The notes under the pieces: model-generated
Seen by the model: only the letters and a program-made list of their open reading frames with translations
The model's database searches: none
What the model was told of the DNA's origin: nothing
Assembly (NCBI GenBank): GCA_045545575.1
Contig: JAZQBE010000038.1
Location: 1-5,436 of the forward strand
Length of the DNA stretch: 5,436 nucleotides
Reading direction: 5' to 3'
Source: Shuttleworthia sp045545575
Lineage (GTDB): Bacteria > Bacillota > Clostridia > Lachnospirales > Lachnospiraceae
Shown here: positions 1-5,391 of the stretch, piece after piece
Numbering within the stretch: the stretch's first letter is position 1
How the letters are laid out: every line of letters starts with the position of its first letter
Made by a program: the position numbers and the translations under genes

Positions 1-96
1 ATTTCCGGAAGTACGTTCAACCGGCTAAAAGATGATATCTTTCCAAAGTTGAAGGAAATCGCATCCATCCAACAGGCACTGCTTGATGCAGCTTAA
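1..96 (+). CDS. C-terminal fragment of a probable IclR-family transcriptional regulator (partial, 5' end outside window)
   Basis: An open frame runs from the first base to a TAA at 94-96 and gives 31 residues. It starts ISGSTFNRLKDD and continues with an amphipathic helix ending in LLDAA. IclR-family effector domains commonly end in this way: a beta strand reading (S)ISGP-x-x-R followed by a final helix of the type 'ERIPELGELVKEAA'. That is the basis for the call; the DNA-binding domain is outside the window. GC over these 96 bases is about 43%, clearly lower than in the genes that follow. The next gene starts 95 bases downstream, so the fragment could encode a local regulator of the module, but no operator for it is evident. 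With only 31 residues, another family cannot be excluded. Confidence 0.5.
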   Translation: MSGSTFNRLKDDIFPKLKEIASIQQALLDAA

Positions 97-191
97 TGAT
101 TATGCAGGATGAGCAATTTACACCAATAATAGGACTTGACCAAGCCAACACAGCATAGATAGGAAAAAACAACAAAGAGGAGGGAAGTTTC

Positions 192-2021
192 ATGCAATTA
201 TCACTGATGACGTTTTCCATGATGAAGGACGAGATGCTCCGCAAGGCTACCATCGACACGCTTTGCCAGATCGCCAAGGCGTGCGACGTCCGCTCGCTGG
301 ACCTGATGGAGCATGAAGTCAAAATGCTCGGCGGTCCGGAGAAGGTTTCCGCGACGCTGATCGCGCACGGCGTGCGCCTCGGCAGCCTGATCGTCAGCCC
401 GCCGTTCTACACCAAGCCGCGCGAGGTGGAAGCCTACATCCACAACATGCTTGAGATGGCGAAGACCCTCGGGACGGACACCCTGATGGTGGTGCCCGGC
501 GGATCCATGGGCAAAGAGCGCAGGATTGTCGCGCAGATGACGCGCGAGCAGGCTTTAAAGCTGGCGATCCACCACTTCCGCAACGCCGTGGAGCAGGCGA
601 AGGCCTACGGCATCAAGGTCGGCTTCGAGAACACCCCGCAGGATTTCAAGCCCTTAGCTTCCGCGGAGGACGTCAAAAAGGTGTTGGATCTGACGCCGGG
701 CCTGGGGCTGATCCTGGACATCGGCAACTTCCGTGTCGCGGACAAAAACTGCGACGAGCGCGCGATCTATGAGGATCTGAAGGACTACATCATCCGTGTA
801 CACGTCAAGGACGTGGTGATCGTCGAGAGCGCCCGTTTCCGCGGCGAGCCCTGTGTGGGCGGCGGCGCCATCCGCGCGGTGATGACCGGCAGCGGCATCA
901 TTCCGGTGGCGGATCTGCTTGCGCGCCTGCGCGCCGGCGGCTATGACGGCGATCTGTGCATCGAATACGCCGCGCCGGACGACGTCAGCGGCATCGGGCA
1001 TGCCGACGTGGTGCGCCTGTATGCCGACGCGATCCGCGGCATGTGGGAAGGCACCTGGCAGACGGCGCCCCAGGACGATTTCCCGGGCCTGAACAAAAAG
1101 GTTTCCCGCCTCTTCTTCGGCACAGCCATTGCGCCGATGCTGATGGGCAAAAACGTCAACACCTTGCTGGACGCGGCCTACGCCGCCGGCATCAACGCCT
1201 TCGACACCGCCCGCGGCTACGGCATGGCGGAGAAATCCCTGGGCGAATGGATCGCGGCCCGCAACAACCGCGAGCGCATCGTCGTGCTGTCGAAGTGCGG
1301 AAACGCGGGCCTCGGCGGCAAAGTCAACGTGAACCGCGAGGTCATTGAGAAAGAGCTGGCCAAGTCCTTAAAGACCCTCGGCACCGACTACATCGACATC
1401 TACCTGCTGCACCGCGACGATCCGAAGACCCCGGTCAGCGAGATCATCGATACGCTGAACGAAAAAAAGCGCGAAGGCAAGATCCGCGTCTTCGGCGCCT
1501 CCAACTGGACCCACGAGCGTATCGCCGAAGCCAATGCCTATGCCGAGGCCCACGGCCTGGACGGCTTCACCGCCGCCAGCCCGAACTTCGGCCTTGCCCA
1601 GCAGGTGGAGGACCCCTGGGGCGGCGAGTGCGTCACGATCTCCGGCCCGGAAAATGCCGACGCCCGCGCTTGGTACGCGGCGAATCAGATGCCGGTGCTG
1701 GCCTACTCCAGCCTGGCCCGCGGCTTCTTCTCCGGCAAGTTTAAGAGCGGAGATTACGAAGGCGCGAAGCAGGTGCTCGACCACGCCGGCCAGAAAGGCT
1801 ATCTCTGCGACGAAAACATGCGCCGCTTAGCCGTGGCCGAAGAACTCGCCGAGCGCGACAATGATACCGTCGCCGGCATCGCCATGCGCTACATCTTCAG
1901 CACGCCGATGAATGTCTTCGCGCTGGTATCCAGCACCAATCCGGTCCGTATGCGTGACAACATCCGCTCGGCGCGGGAGCGGCTGGACGCGGCCGACGTC
2001 GAGCGGCTCGAAAAACCGTAA
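192..2021 (+). CDS. Bifunctional fusion: sugar isomerase/epimerase (AP_endonuc_2 TIM barrel) + aldo/keto reductase
   Basis: This 609-residue protein joins two enzymes usually encoded separately. Residues 1 to about 287 form a xylose-isomerase-like TIM barrel of the AP-endonuclease-2 family. The expected divalent-metal ligands are visible as E146 (GFENTP), D176 (LILDIGN), H204 (RVHVKD) and E258 (CIEYA), the E-D-H-E set of tagatose/psicose 3-epimerase-like enzymes. A linker of about 15 residues (WQTAPQDDFPGLNKK) leads to an aldo/keto reductase from about 303 to 609. Its catalytic tetrad is D338 and Y343 (FDTARGYG), K368 (VLSKCG) and H407 (YLLHRDD). NAD(P)-binding elements are also visible: FGASNW near 434, LAYSSLARGFFSGK near 503, and SSTNP-x5-N near 580-590. 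Neither half is truncated in its core. The protein is probably cytosolic, with no signal peptide or membrane segment. The start is supported by AGGAGG at 178-183, eight bases before the ATG. It ends six bases before a palindromic repeat, and the extreme C-terminus is rather abrupt. The carbohydrate substrate is unknown; the barrel may act on a free or phosphorylated ketose or keto-sugar that the AKR domain then reduces, or the reverse. Confidence 0.9.
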   Translation: MQLSLMTFSMMKDEMLRKATIDTLCQIAKACDVRSLDLMEHEVKMLGGPEKVSATLIAHGVRLGSLIVSPPFYTKPREVEAYIHNMLEMAKTLGTDTLMVVPGGSMGKERRIVAQMTREQALKLAIHHFRNAVEQAKAYGIKVGFENTPQDFKPLASAEDVKKVLDLTPGLGLILDIGNFRVADKNCDERAIYEDLKDYIIRVHVKDVVIVESARFRGEPCVGGGAIRAVMTGSGIIPVADLLARLRAGGYDGDLCIEYAAPDDVSGIGHADVVRLYADAIRGMWEGTWQTAPQDDFPGLNKKVSRLFFGTAIAPMLMGKNVNTLLDAAYAAGINAFDTARGYGMAEKSLGEWIAARNNRERIVVLSKCGNAGLGGKVNVNREVIEKELAKSLKTLGTDYIDIYLLHRDDPKTPVSEIIDTLNEKKREGKIRVFGASNWTHERIAEANAYAEAHGLDGFTAASPNFGLAQQVEDPWGGECVTISGPENADARAWYAANQMPVLAYSSLARGFFSGKFKSGDYEGAKQVLDHAGQKGYLCDENMRRLAVAEELAERDNDTVAGIAMRYIFSTPMNVFALVSSTNPVRMRDNIRSARERLDAADVERLEKP

Positions 2022-2027
2022 AAAAGC

Positions 2028-2052
2028 GGAACGGGGGTCAGGCACGCGTTCC
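2028..2052 (-). repeat. Intergenic palindromic repeat, copy A (inverted orientation)
   Basis: This 25-bp element reads, on the minus strand, left arm GGAACGCG, loop TGCCTGACC, right arm CCCGTTCC. It matches copies B-D at 24 of 25 positions but lies in the opposite orientation. The flanks also fit the family: on the minus strand AAACC precedes it and GCTTTTTT follows. The stem plus T-run would therefore look like an intrinsic terminator on the minus strand, where no gene is visible. On the plus strand only TTT follows the stem. It begins six bases after the stop codon of the isomerase/AKR fusion. Confidence 0.9.
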
Positions 2053-2142
2053 GGTTTCATCGAAAAGAACGCCCGTTACCGTCTGCCGGAAAGGGAGTCC
2101 TGCCGTCGATGGTTCATTTTGCACACAGAATCGAGAGTATAC

Positions 2143-2838
2143 ATGGCATCGCAAATTACTACTTCAGACATGCAGTCTGCATCCTCCCGCGTCATTCATT
2201 ATCTCATGGAGCGCATCGCCAACCGCGAACTGAACATCGGCGACCGTCTGCCGCCGGAGCGGGAACTCGCGGAGATGCTGGAAGTCAGCCGCGCTTCGGT
2301 CCGCGAGGGCCTGCGCGTGCTCAATCACATGGGCTTCATCGACAGCACGCAGGGATCGGGCAACTATGTTTCCGAAAACTACACCTCCACGGTGCAGGAA
2401 ATCATGTATTTGATGTATCAGCGCGGCGATGTGTCCTATGAGGACATCACCGTGTTCCGCTGCACGCTCGAGCAGCAGGCGCTGGATCTGGCCATGGACC
2501 GGATCACCGAAGCGCAGAAGAAGGAACTATGCAGCCTGGTGTCGCAGATGGATGCGCCCGCGGATGACAAAGTCCTTTTCGATCTCGATCACCGCTTCCA
2601 CACCGTGATTTCGGAAGCCTCCCGCAATCCGCTGATCCTGATCAACTTCAAAGCGCTGACGGCGATCATTTACCATTACATGGACGAATCCTACCACAGC
2701 ATCGTCAGTCAGACAGCCAGCGGATTCCCCACGCTGCAGCGGTATCATCACGACATCGTCGACGCGATCCTCGCCGGCGACCGGGAAGCCGCCCGCGCGG
2801 CGATGGAGCATCATTTCCAGCTGCTGATCCGCAGATAA
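2143..2838 (+). CDS. GntR-family transcriptional regulator, FadR subfamily (FCD effector domain)
   Basis: This 231-residue protein has the length and architecture of FadR-type GntR regulators. Residues 11-77 form the winged helix-turn-helix: the typical GDRLPPERELAEMLEVSRASVREGLRVL stretch is present (written here at 33-60: GDRLPPER, then ELAEMLEVSR, then ASVREGLRVL), and the wing is GFIDSTQGSGNYV. Residues about 100-230 form the helical FCD ligand-binding domain. D149 and H153 (LDHRFH), H202/H203 (RYHHDIVDAI) and H223/H224 (AAMEHHF) fit the D/H/H/H metal site of this domain, which usually binds small carboxylates or sugar acids. The open frame extends upstream to 1912, but that part is a shadow of the fusion gene plus repeat A. 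ATG 2143 is chosen because the domain begins just after it and a weak GAGAG site lies at 2133-2137; an in-frame TTG at 2119 is a less likely alternative. The two TGGTC-N-GACCA palindromes just downstream match the FadR-subfamily operator pattern TNGTNNNACNA. The protein is therefore the probable repressor of the dehydrogenase-kinase operon. No such site is seen in front of its own gene. Confidence 0.93.
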   Translation: MASQITTSDMQSASSRVIHYLMERIANRELNIGDRLPPERELAEMLEVSRASVREGLRVLNHMGFIDSTQGSGNYVSENYTSTVQEIMYLMYQRGDVSYEDITVFRCTLEQQALDLAMDRITEAQKKELCSLVSQMDAPADDKVLFDLDHRFHTVISEASRNPLILINFKALTAIIYHYMDESYHSIVSQTASGFPTLQRYHHDIVDAILAGDREAARAAMEHHFQLLIRR

Positions 2839-2865
2839 AACCATTTGAAAAAATGAATTCTGCCA

Positions 2866-2894
2866 TTGACTGGTCTGACCAATTGTAGTATACT
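2866..2894 (+). promoter_or_regulatory. Sigma-A/sigma-70 type promoter for the dehydrogenase-kinase operon
   Basis: The -35 hexamer TTGACT (2866-2871) and the -10 hexamer TATACT (2889-2894) are each one base from consensus and are separated by the ideal 17 bp. The predicted transcription start is near 2901, giving a leader of about 170 nt before the dehydrogenase ATG at 3072. It begins 27 bases after the stop of the GntR gene, so the dehydrogenase and kinase can be transcribed independently of the upstream genes. The spacer contains operator O1, so a bound repressor would occlude RNA polymerase. Confidence 0.8.
2869..2883. promoter_or_regulatory. GntR/FadR-type operator O1 inside the promoter spacer
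   Basis: The perfect 11-bp palindrome TGGTCTGACCA lies at 2871-2881. The 15-bp frame ACTGGTCTGACCAAT is the same as operator O2 except for two positions. It matches the FadR-subfamily pattern TNGTNNNACNA and resembles the sites of PdhR/LldR-like regulators. It overlaps the last base of the -35 box and fills most of the spacer, which predicts repression by steric exclusion. The GntR protein encoded at 2143-2838 is the natural candidate to bind it (inference from proximity and family). Confidence 0.78.
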
Positions 2895-2928
2895 ACGTCC
2901 AGCAAACAGAAAAGAGAGAAAATCGGGT

Positions 2929-2954
2929 CCGAGAGGAGCCGATTCCTCTTTCGG
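2929..2954 (+). other. Hairpin in the 5' leader of the dehydrogenase mRNA
   Basis: CCGA (2929-2932) can pair with TCGG (2951-2954) and GAGGA (2933-2937) with TCCTC (2944-2948), leaving a two-base TT bulge and a 6-base loop GCCGAT. No T-run follows, so it is not a terminator. The GAGAGGAG in its left arm looks like a ribosome binding site, but no usable start codon follows it. The role is unknown; it may stabilise the leader RNA or simply be chance pairing. Confidence 0.35.
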
Positions 2955-2957
2955 CCA

Positions 2958-2972
2958 ATTGGTCAGACCAAT
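2958..2972. promoter_or_regulatory. GntR/FadR-type operator O2 in the transcribed leader
   Basis: ATTGGTCAGACCAAT is a perfect 15-bp palindrome around A2965. It matches TNGTNNNACNA and shares the core TGGTC-N-GACCA with O1. Its centre is 89 bp downstream of the centre of O1 and about 64 bp past the predicted transcription start. A repressor bound here could act as a roadblock or cooperate with O1 by looping. Finding two close matches to one operator within 104 bp, next to a FadR-type gene, makes chance unlikely. Confidence 0.78.
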
Positions 2973-2975
2973 AGC

Positions 2976-3000
2976 GGAACGGGTGCCTGACCCCCGTTCC
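2976..3000 (+). repeat. Intergenic palindromic repeat, copy B
   Basis: The left arm is GGAACGGG, the loop TGCCTGACC and the right arm CCCGTTCC, identical to copies C and D over 25 bp. It starts three bases after operator O2 and lies in the predicted 5' leader of the dehydrogenase mRNA. It is in direct orientation with copy C, 19 bases away. The 3' flank is GATTTCC, so there is no strong T-run. Confidence 0.92.
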
Positions 3001-3019
3001 GATTTCCCCCTCCTAAACC

Positions 3020-3044
3020 GGAACGGGTGCCTGACCCCCGTTCC
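3020..3044 (+). repeat. Intergenic palindromic repeat, copy C (terminator-like, in the dehydrogenase leader)
   Basis: It has the same 25-bp core as copies B and D: an 8-bp GC-rich perfect stem with a 9-base loop. The 5' flank is TAAACC and the 3' flank is ACTTTTT, giving five T residues two bases after the stem. It therefore resembles an intrinsic terminator in RNA. It sits 27 bases before the ATG at 3072, downstream of the promoter at 2866, so full termination here would silence the operon. A partial or conditional effect is possible, because arms of B and C can also pair with each other. Confidence 0.92.
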
Positions 3045-3071
3045 ACTTTTTCGAAGAAAGGAAGAGACATC

Positions 3072-4109
3072 ATGGCAAAGGTTCGATATGAGGACATGGA
3101 GCGGTACGTCGCGAATCTGTGGCAGGCGGCCGGCGGATCGAAGGAAGATGCCGAGGTGATGGGCCGGATTTATAAGAACGAAACGATGCGCGGCCAGGGG
3201 CACCATGACATCCACAATTTCCTGTCCCGCTTAGACCGGGTCAATGACCGTGTGATTCATATCGAGGCGAAGCCGGAGCTTCTTTCTTCCTTTGGCGGCA
3301 TGGAATGCTGGGAAGGCAACTATCAGACCGGAGAAGTGCTGAATACGTTTATTATGCAGCGCGCGATTGATCTGGCCCAGGAGCACGGCATCGGGCTGGC
3401 GACCGTGCGCCATTCCAATCATTATCTGGACAGCGCGCCATACACGGAGATGGCGGCGAAGCAGGGATGCATCGGCATGATGATGGCCAAATCCTTTGCG
3501 GCGATTGGCATGCCGGGCATCAATAAGCGTCTGGTCGGACAGGCGCCGGTGGGATACGCGTTTCCGACCGGAGAGGAAGATCCGGTGATGCAGGATATGT
3601 GTATGGCGGTCATCGCCGGCGAGCCTCTGGCGATCAAAGCGAAGAATCATGAGACGGTGCCTCCGAACTGGGGTCACACCATGGAAGGAAAGCCGGCGGA
3701 GACGGCGGAGGAGCTGATGCGCGGCATCAAGTATCCCATCGGTCTGCACAAGGGCTTCGGCATGATCATCCTGGAGGAACTGCTGACGGGCGTGCTTTCC
3801 CTGGGCAGTATCTTAAATGAAGGCAATGAGAATTACTTGACGGACCACTGCACCTGCCACACCGCCATCGCCATCAAGACGGATGCGCTGATGAGCAAAG
3901 AAGTCTACGAGCAGCGCAGCAGCGACCTGATCCATCGGATCCGCACCATGTCGGAAGGCAAGGCGCACATCCCGGGCGACCGCAGCTGGGCGGCGATCAA
4001 AGACAGCGAGGCGAAGGGCTATGCCGAGCTTGAAGATGAATTCATCACACAGATGAACGAATACGCCGCAAAATACAGCTGTGATCCGATTCCGGTGATG
4101 ACTGAATAA
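3072..4109 (+). CDS. Ldh_2 (malate/L-lactate/DlgD-type) NAD(P)H-dependent 2-oxoacid dehydrogenase
   Basis: This 345-residue protein belongs to the Ldh_2 family, which includes 2,3-diketo-L-gulonate reductase (DlgD/YiaK), ureidoglycolate dehydrogenase, sulfolactate dehydrogenase and YlbC-like malate dehydrogenases. These cytosolic enzymes reduce 2-oxo acids to 2-hydroxy acids with NAD(P)H. Visible family landmarks are RAIDLAQEHGIGLATVRHSNHY (97-118, with conserved H117), the segment AAKQGCIGMMMAKS (128-141), and IGLHKGFGM-x5-E-LLTGVLS (223-243). The usual SHG-x2-R active-site motif reads H44-H45-D46-I47-H48-N49. The catalytic His is kept (H45), but the neighbouring Ser and the Arg expected to contact the substrate carboxylate are changed, which suggests a distinct subfamily or substrate. 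The frame is open upstream to 3027, but that part is repeat C. ATG 3072 is preferred because AAAGGAAGAG at 3057-3066 is a good ribosome binding site and the domain starts there. The gene is first in the operon after the two-operator promoter, with the kinase 56 bases downstream. Confidence 0.92.
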   Translation: MAKVRYEDMERYVANLWQAAGGSKEDAEVMGRIYKNETMRGQGHHDIHNFLSRLDRVNDRVIHIEAKPELLSSFGGMECWEGNYQTGEVLNTFIMQRAIDLAQEHGIGLATVRHSNHYLDSAPYTEMAAKQGCIGMMMAKSFAAIGMPGINKRLVGQAPVGYAFPTGEEDPVMQDMCMAVIAGEPLAIKAKNHETVPPNWGHTMEGKPAETAEELMRGIKYPIGLHKGFGMIILEELLTGVLSLGSILNEGNENYLTDHCTCHTAIAIKTDALMSKEVYEQRSSDLIHRIRTMSEGKAHIPGDRSWAAIKDSEAKGYAELEDEFITQMNEYAAKYSCDPIPVMTE

Positions 4110-4120
4110 AAGAAAAAAGC

Positions 4121-4145
4121 GGAACGGGTGCCTGACCCCCGTTCC
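4121..4145 (+). repeat. Intergenic palindromic repeat, copy D, between dehydrogenase and kinase
   Basis: The 25-bp core is identical to copies B and C. With its flanks (AAAGC before, ACTTTC after) the stem extends by AAAG-CTTT pairs across one mismatch. It begins 11 bases after the dehydrogenase stop, and the kinase ribosome binding site follows nine bases after it. Only three T residues follow the stem, so full termination is unlikely. It could act as a partial terminator or protect the upstream mRNA from 3' decay and so lower kinase output relative to dehydrogenase. Confidence 0.92.
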
Positions 4146-4165
4146 ACTTTCGGAAAGGAAAACGG

Positions 4166-5347
4166 ATGAAAATCCTGGTATGCAACGTCGGAAGCACGTC
4201 TTTTAAAGCCAAGCTCTATCAGATGCCCGAGGAAACCGTGCTGGCCGTCTGCTCCATCGAGCGCGTCGGAAGCAGGGACGACGGCATCTTCCACTATGAA
4301 AACCGCGTCAGCGGCGAAAAACTACACACAAATCAATGCGCGATTCCGGACATCCGCAGCGGCCTTTTGCTGTTTCTGGAAGCGCTGACCGACGACACTG
4401 TCGGCGCCGTCAAAGAAATCAAAGAAATCGAGCGCGTCGGCTTCAAGGCCCCGTGTTCGAAAGGCTTTTCCGGCGTTTTCGAACTGACGGACGAGGTGCT
4501 CGCGGGCATGGAAGCGTGGATTCCCATCGCGCCGCTGCACAATCCGGCCTACATCACCTCGATCCGCCAGATGCGCGAGGTGCTTCCGGACGTACCCTTC
4601 ATCGCCTCTTTCGAGACCGGCTTCCACCGGACCATTCCGCTCGAGCGGCGCATCTACGGCGTGCCCTACGAATGGTACGAGAAATACCAGGTTGCGCGGC
4701 TCGGCTACCACGGCGCGTCCCACAGCTACATCGCATCCGTACTGACAGAGCGCTTCGGACCGGCGTACAAAGCCGTCTCCTGCCACCTGGGCGGAAGCTC
4801 CTCCGTCTGCGGCATCAAAGACGGTCAAAGCGTCGACACCAGCTTCGGCATGACCCTGCAGACCGGCCTGATCCACGCGGCGCGCACCGGCGACCTGGAC
4901 TGCGATCTGACGGATTACCTGAAAAGCGTCGGCTTAAGCGAGGAAGAAATCCACGAAGGCATCGTCGGAAACGGCGGTCTGCTGGGCATCTCCGGCGTCA
5001 GCAGCGACCTGCGCTACGTCGAAGAAGCCGCCGATGGCGGGAACGAACGGGCACAGCTGGCCATCGACGCCTTTGTTGCCGGCATCGTCCACTACATCGG
5101 CGCCTTTGCCACGGACCTGGGAGGCCTCGACGCCCTCGTCTTCACGGCCGGCATCGGCGAGCATTCCGCGCGGATCCGGCAGGAGGTCTGCCGCCGCCTG
5201 TCGCTTTTCGGCGTGCGTCTGGATGAAAAGGCCAATGCCGGCGTGCCCGAAGACGGCGTGATCTCCGCGCCGGAATCGAAGGTCAACGTGCTGGTGATTC
5301 CCACGGACGAAGAAAAAGGCATCGCACGAAGCACATACAGGTTTTGA
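4166..5347 (+). CDS. Divergent acetate-kinase-family enzyme (acyl phosphate/carboxylate kinase)
   Basis: This 393-residue protein has the ASKHA fold of acetate/propionate kinases, which interconvert ATP plus a carboxylate with ADP plus an acyl phosphate. In order, the motifs are N7-VGSTS (phosphate 1), R90, APLHNP with H125, F-E150-TGFH, GYHGASH with H182, CHLGGSSS (206-213), DTSFGMT then AAR240-TGD, GLLGISG-x-S-x-DLR (271-283), VFTAGIGEHS-x-x-IR (325-338) and PTDEE near 380. R90, H125, H182, R240 and the final Glu are conserved relative to acetate kinase. Several signature positions differ: the usual FDTAFH aspartate is E150; HRVVHGG becomes ERVGFKAP; CHLGNGAS becomes CHLGGSSS; TPLEG becomes TLQTG. 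It is therefore probably not the housekeeping acetate kinase and may use another acid. AAAGGA at 4154-4159, six bases before the ATG, supports the start. It is the last recognisable gene of the operon that begins at 3072. Confidence 0.9.
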   Translation: MKILVCNVGSTSFKAKLYQMPEETVLAVCSIERVGSRDDGIFHYENRVSGEKLHTNQCAIPDIRSGLLLFLEALTDDTVGAVKEIKEIERVGFKAPCSKGFSGVFELTDEVLAGMEAWIPIAPLHNPAYITSIRQMREVLPDVPFIASFETGFHRTIPLERRIYGVPYEWYEKYQVARLGYHGASHSYIASVLTERFGPAYKAVSCHLGGSSSVCGIKDGQSVDTSFGMTLQTGLIHAARTGDLDCDLTDYLKSVGLSEEEIHEGIVGNGGLLGISGVSSDLRYVEEAADGGNERAQLAIDAFVAGIVHYIGAFATDLGGLDALVFTAGIGEHSARIRQEVCRRLSLFGVRLDEKANAGVPEDGVISAPESKVNVLVIPTDEEKGIARSTYRF

Positions 5348-5391
5348 AAGACGCAGAGCTGACGGCGATGCAGGAGAAGGCGTTTTTGGCG

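Noticed and set aside
94..102. TAATGATTA palindrome overlapping the stop of the first gene
   Set aside because: It is only 9 bp, AT-rich and not extended by pairing flanks, so it is too weak to support a terminator or operator.
117..164. Promoter for the isomerase/AKR fusion gene (TTTACA at 117-122 or TTGACC at 136-141)
   Set aside because: Neither -35-like hexamer has a convincing -10 at 16-18 bp. AATAAT at 125-130 has no matching -35. The gene may be transcribed from further upstream or from a non-standard promoter, so no site is called.
2028..2052. Repeat loop GGTCAGGCA as a degenerate GntR operator
   Set aside because: It shares only GGTCAG with the operators and lacks the symmetrical GACCA half. 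The resemblance is best taken as chance.
1912..2142. N-terminal extension of the GntR regulator
   Set aside because: The open frame upstream of 2143 is out-of-frame translation of the fusion gene's 3' end and repeat A. The regulator domain starts right after ATG 2143 and the family length fits 231 residues.
3027..3071. Earlier ATG start for the dehydrogenase
   Set aside because: This codon lies inside repeat C and would add residues encoded by the repeat. A good ribosome binding site stands directly before ATG 3072.
2028..4145. Repeated palindromes read as a CRISPR array
   Set aside because: The copies have irregular spacing from 19 bp to more than 1 kb, one is inverted, and whole genes lie between them. 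There are no spacer-like unique segments and no cas genes.
4322..4876. Antisense open frame within the kinase gene
   Set aside because: It is a shadow produced by strong GC3 bias in the kinase. It shows no recognisable domain and no ribosome binding site. The same applies to the minus-strand frames over 2811-3215, 3231-3749 and 1368-1784.
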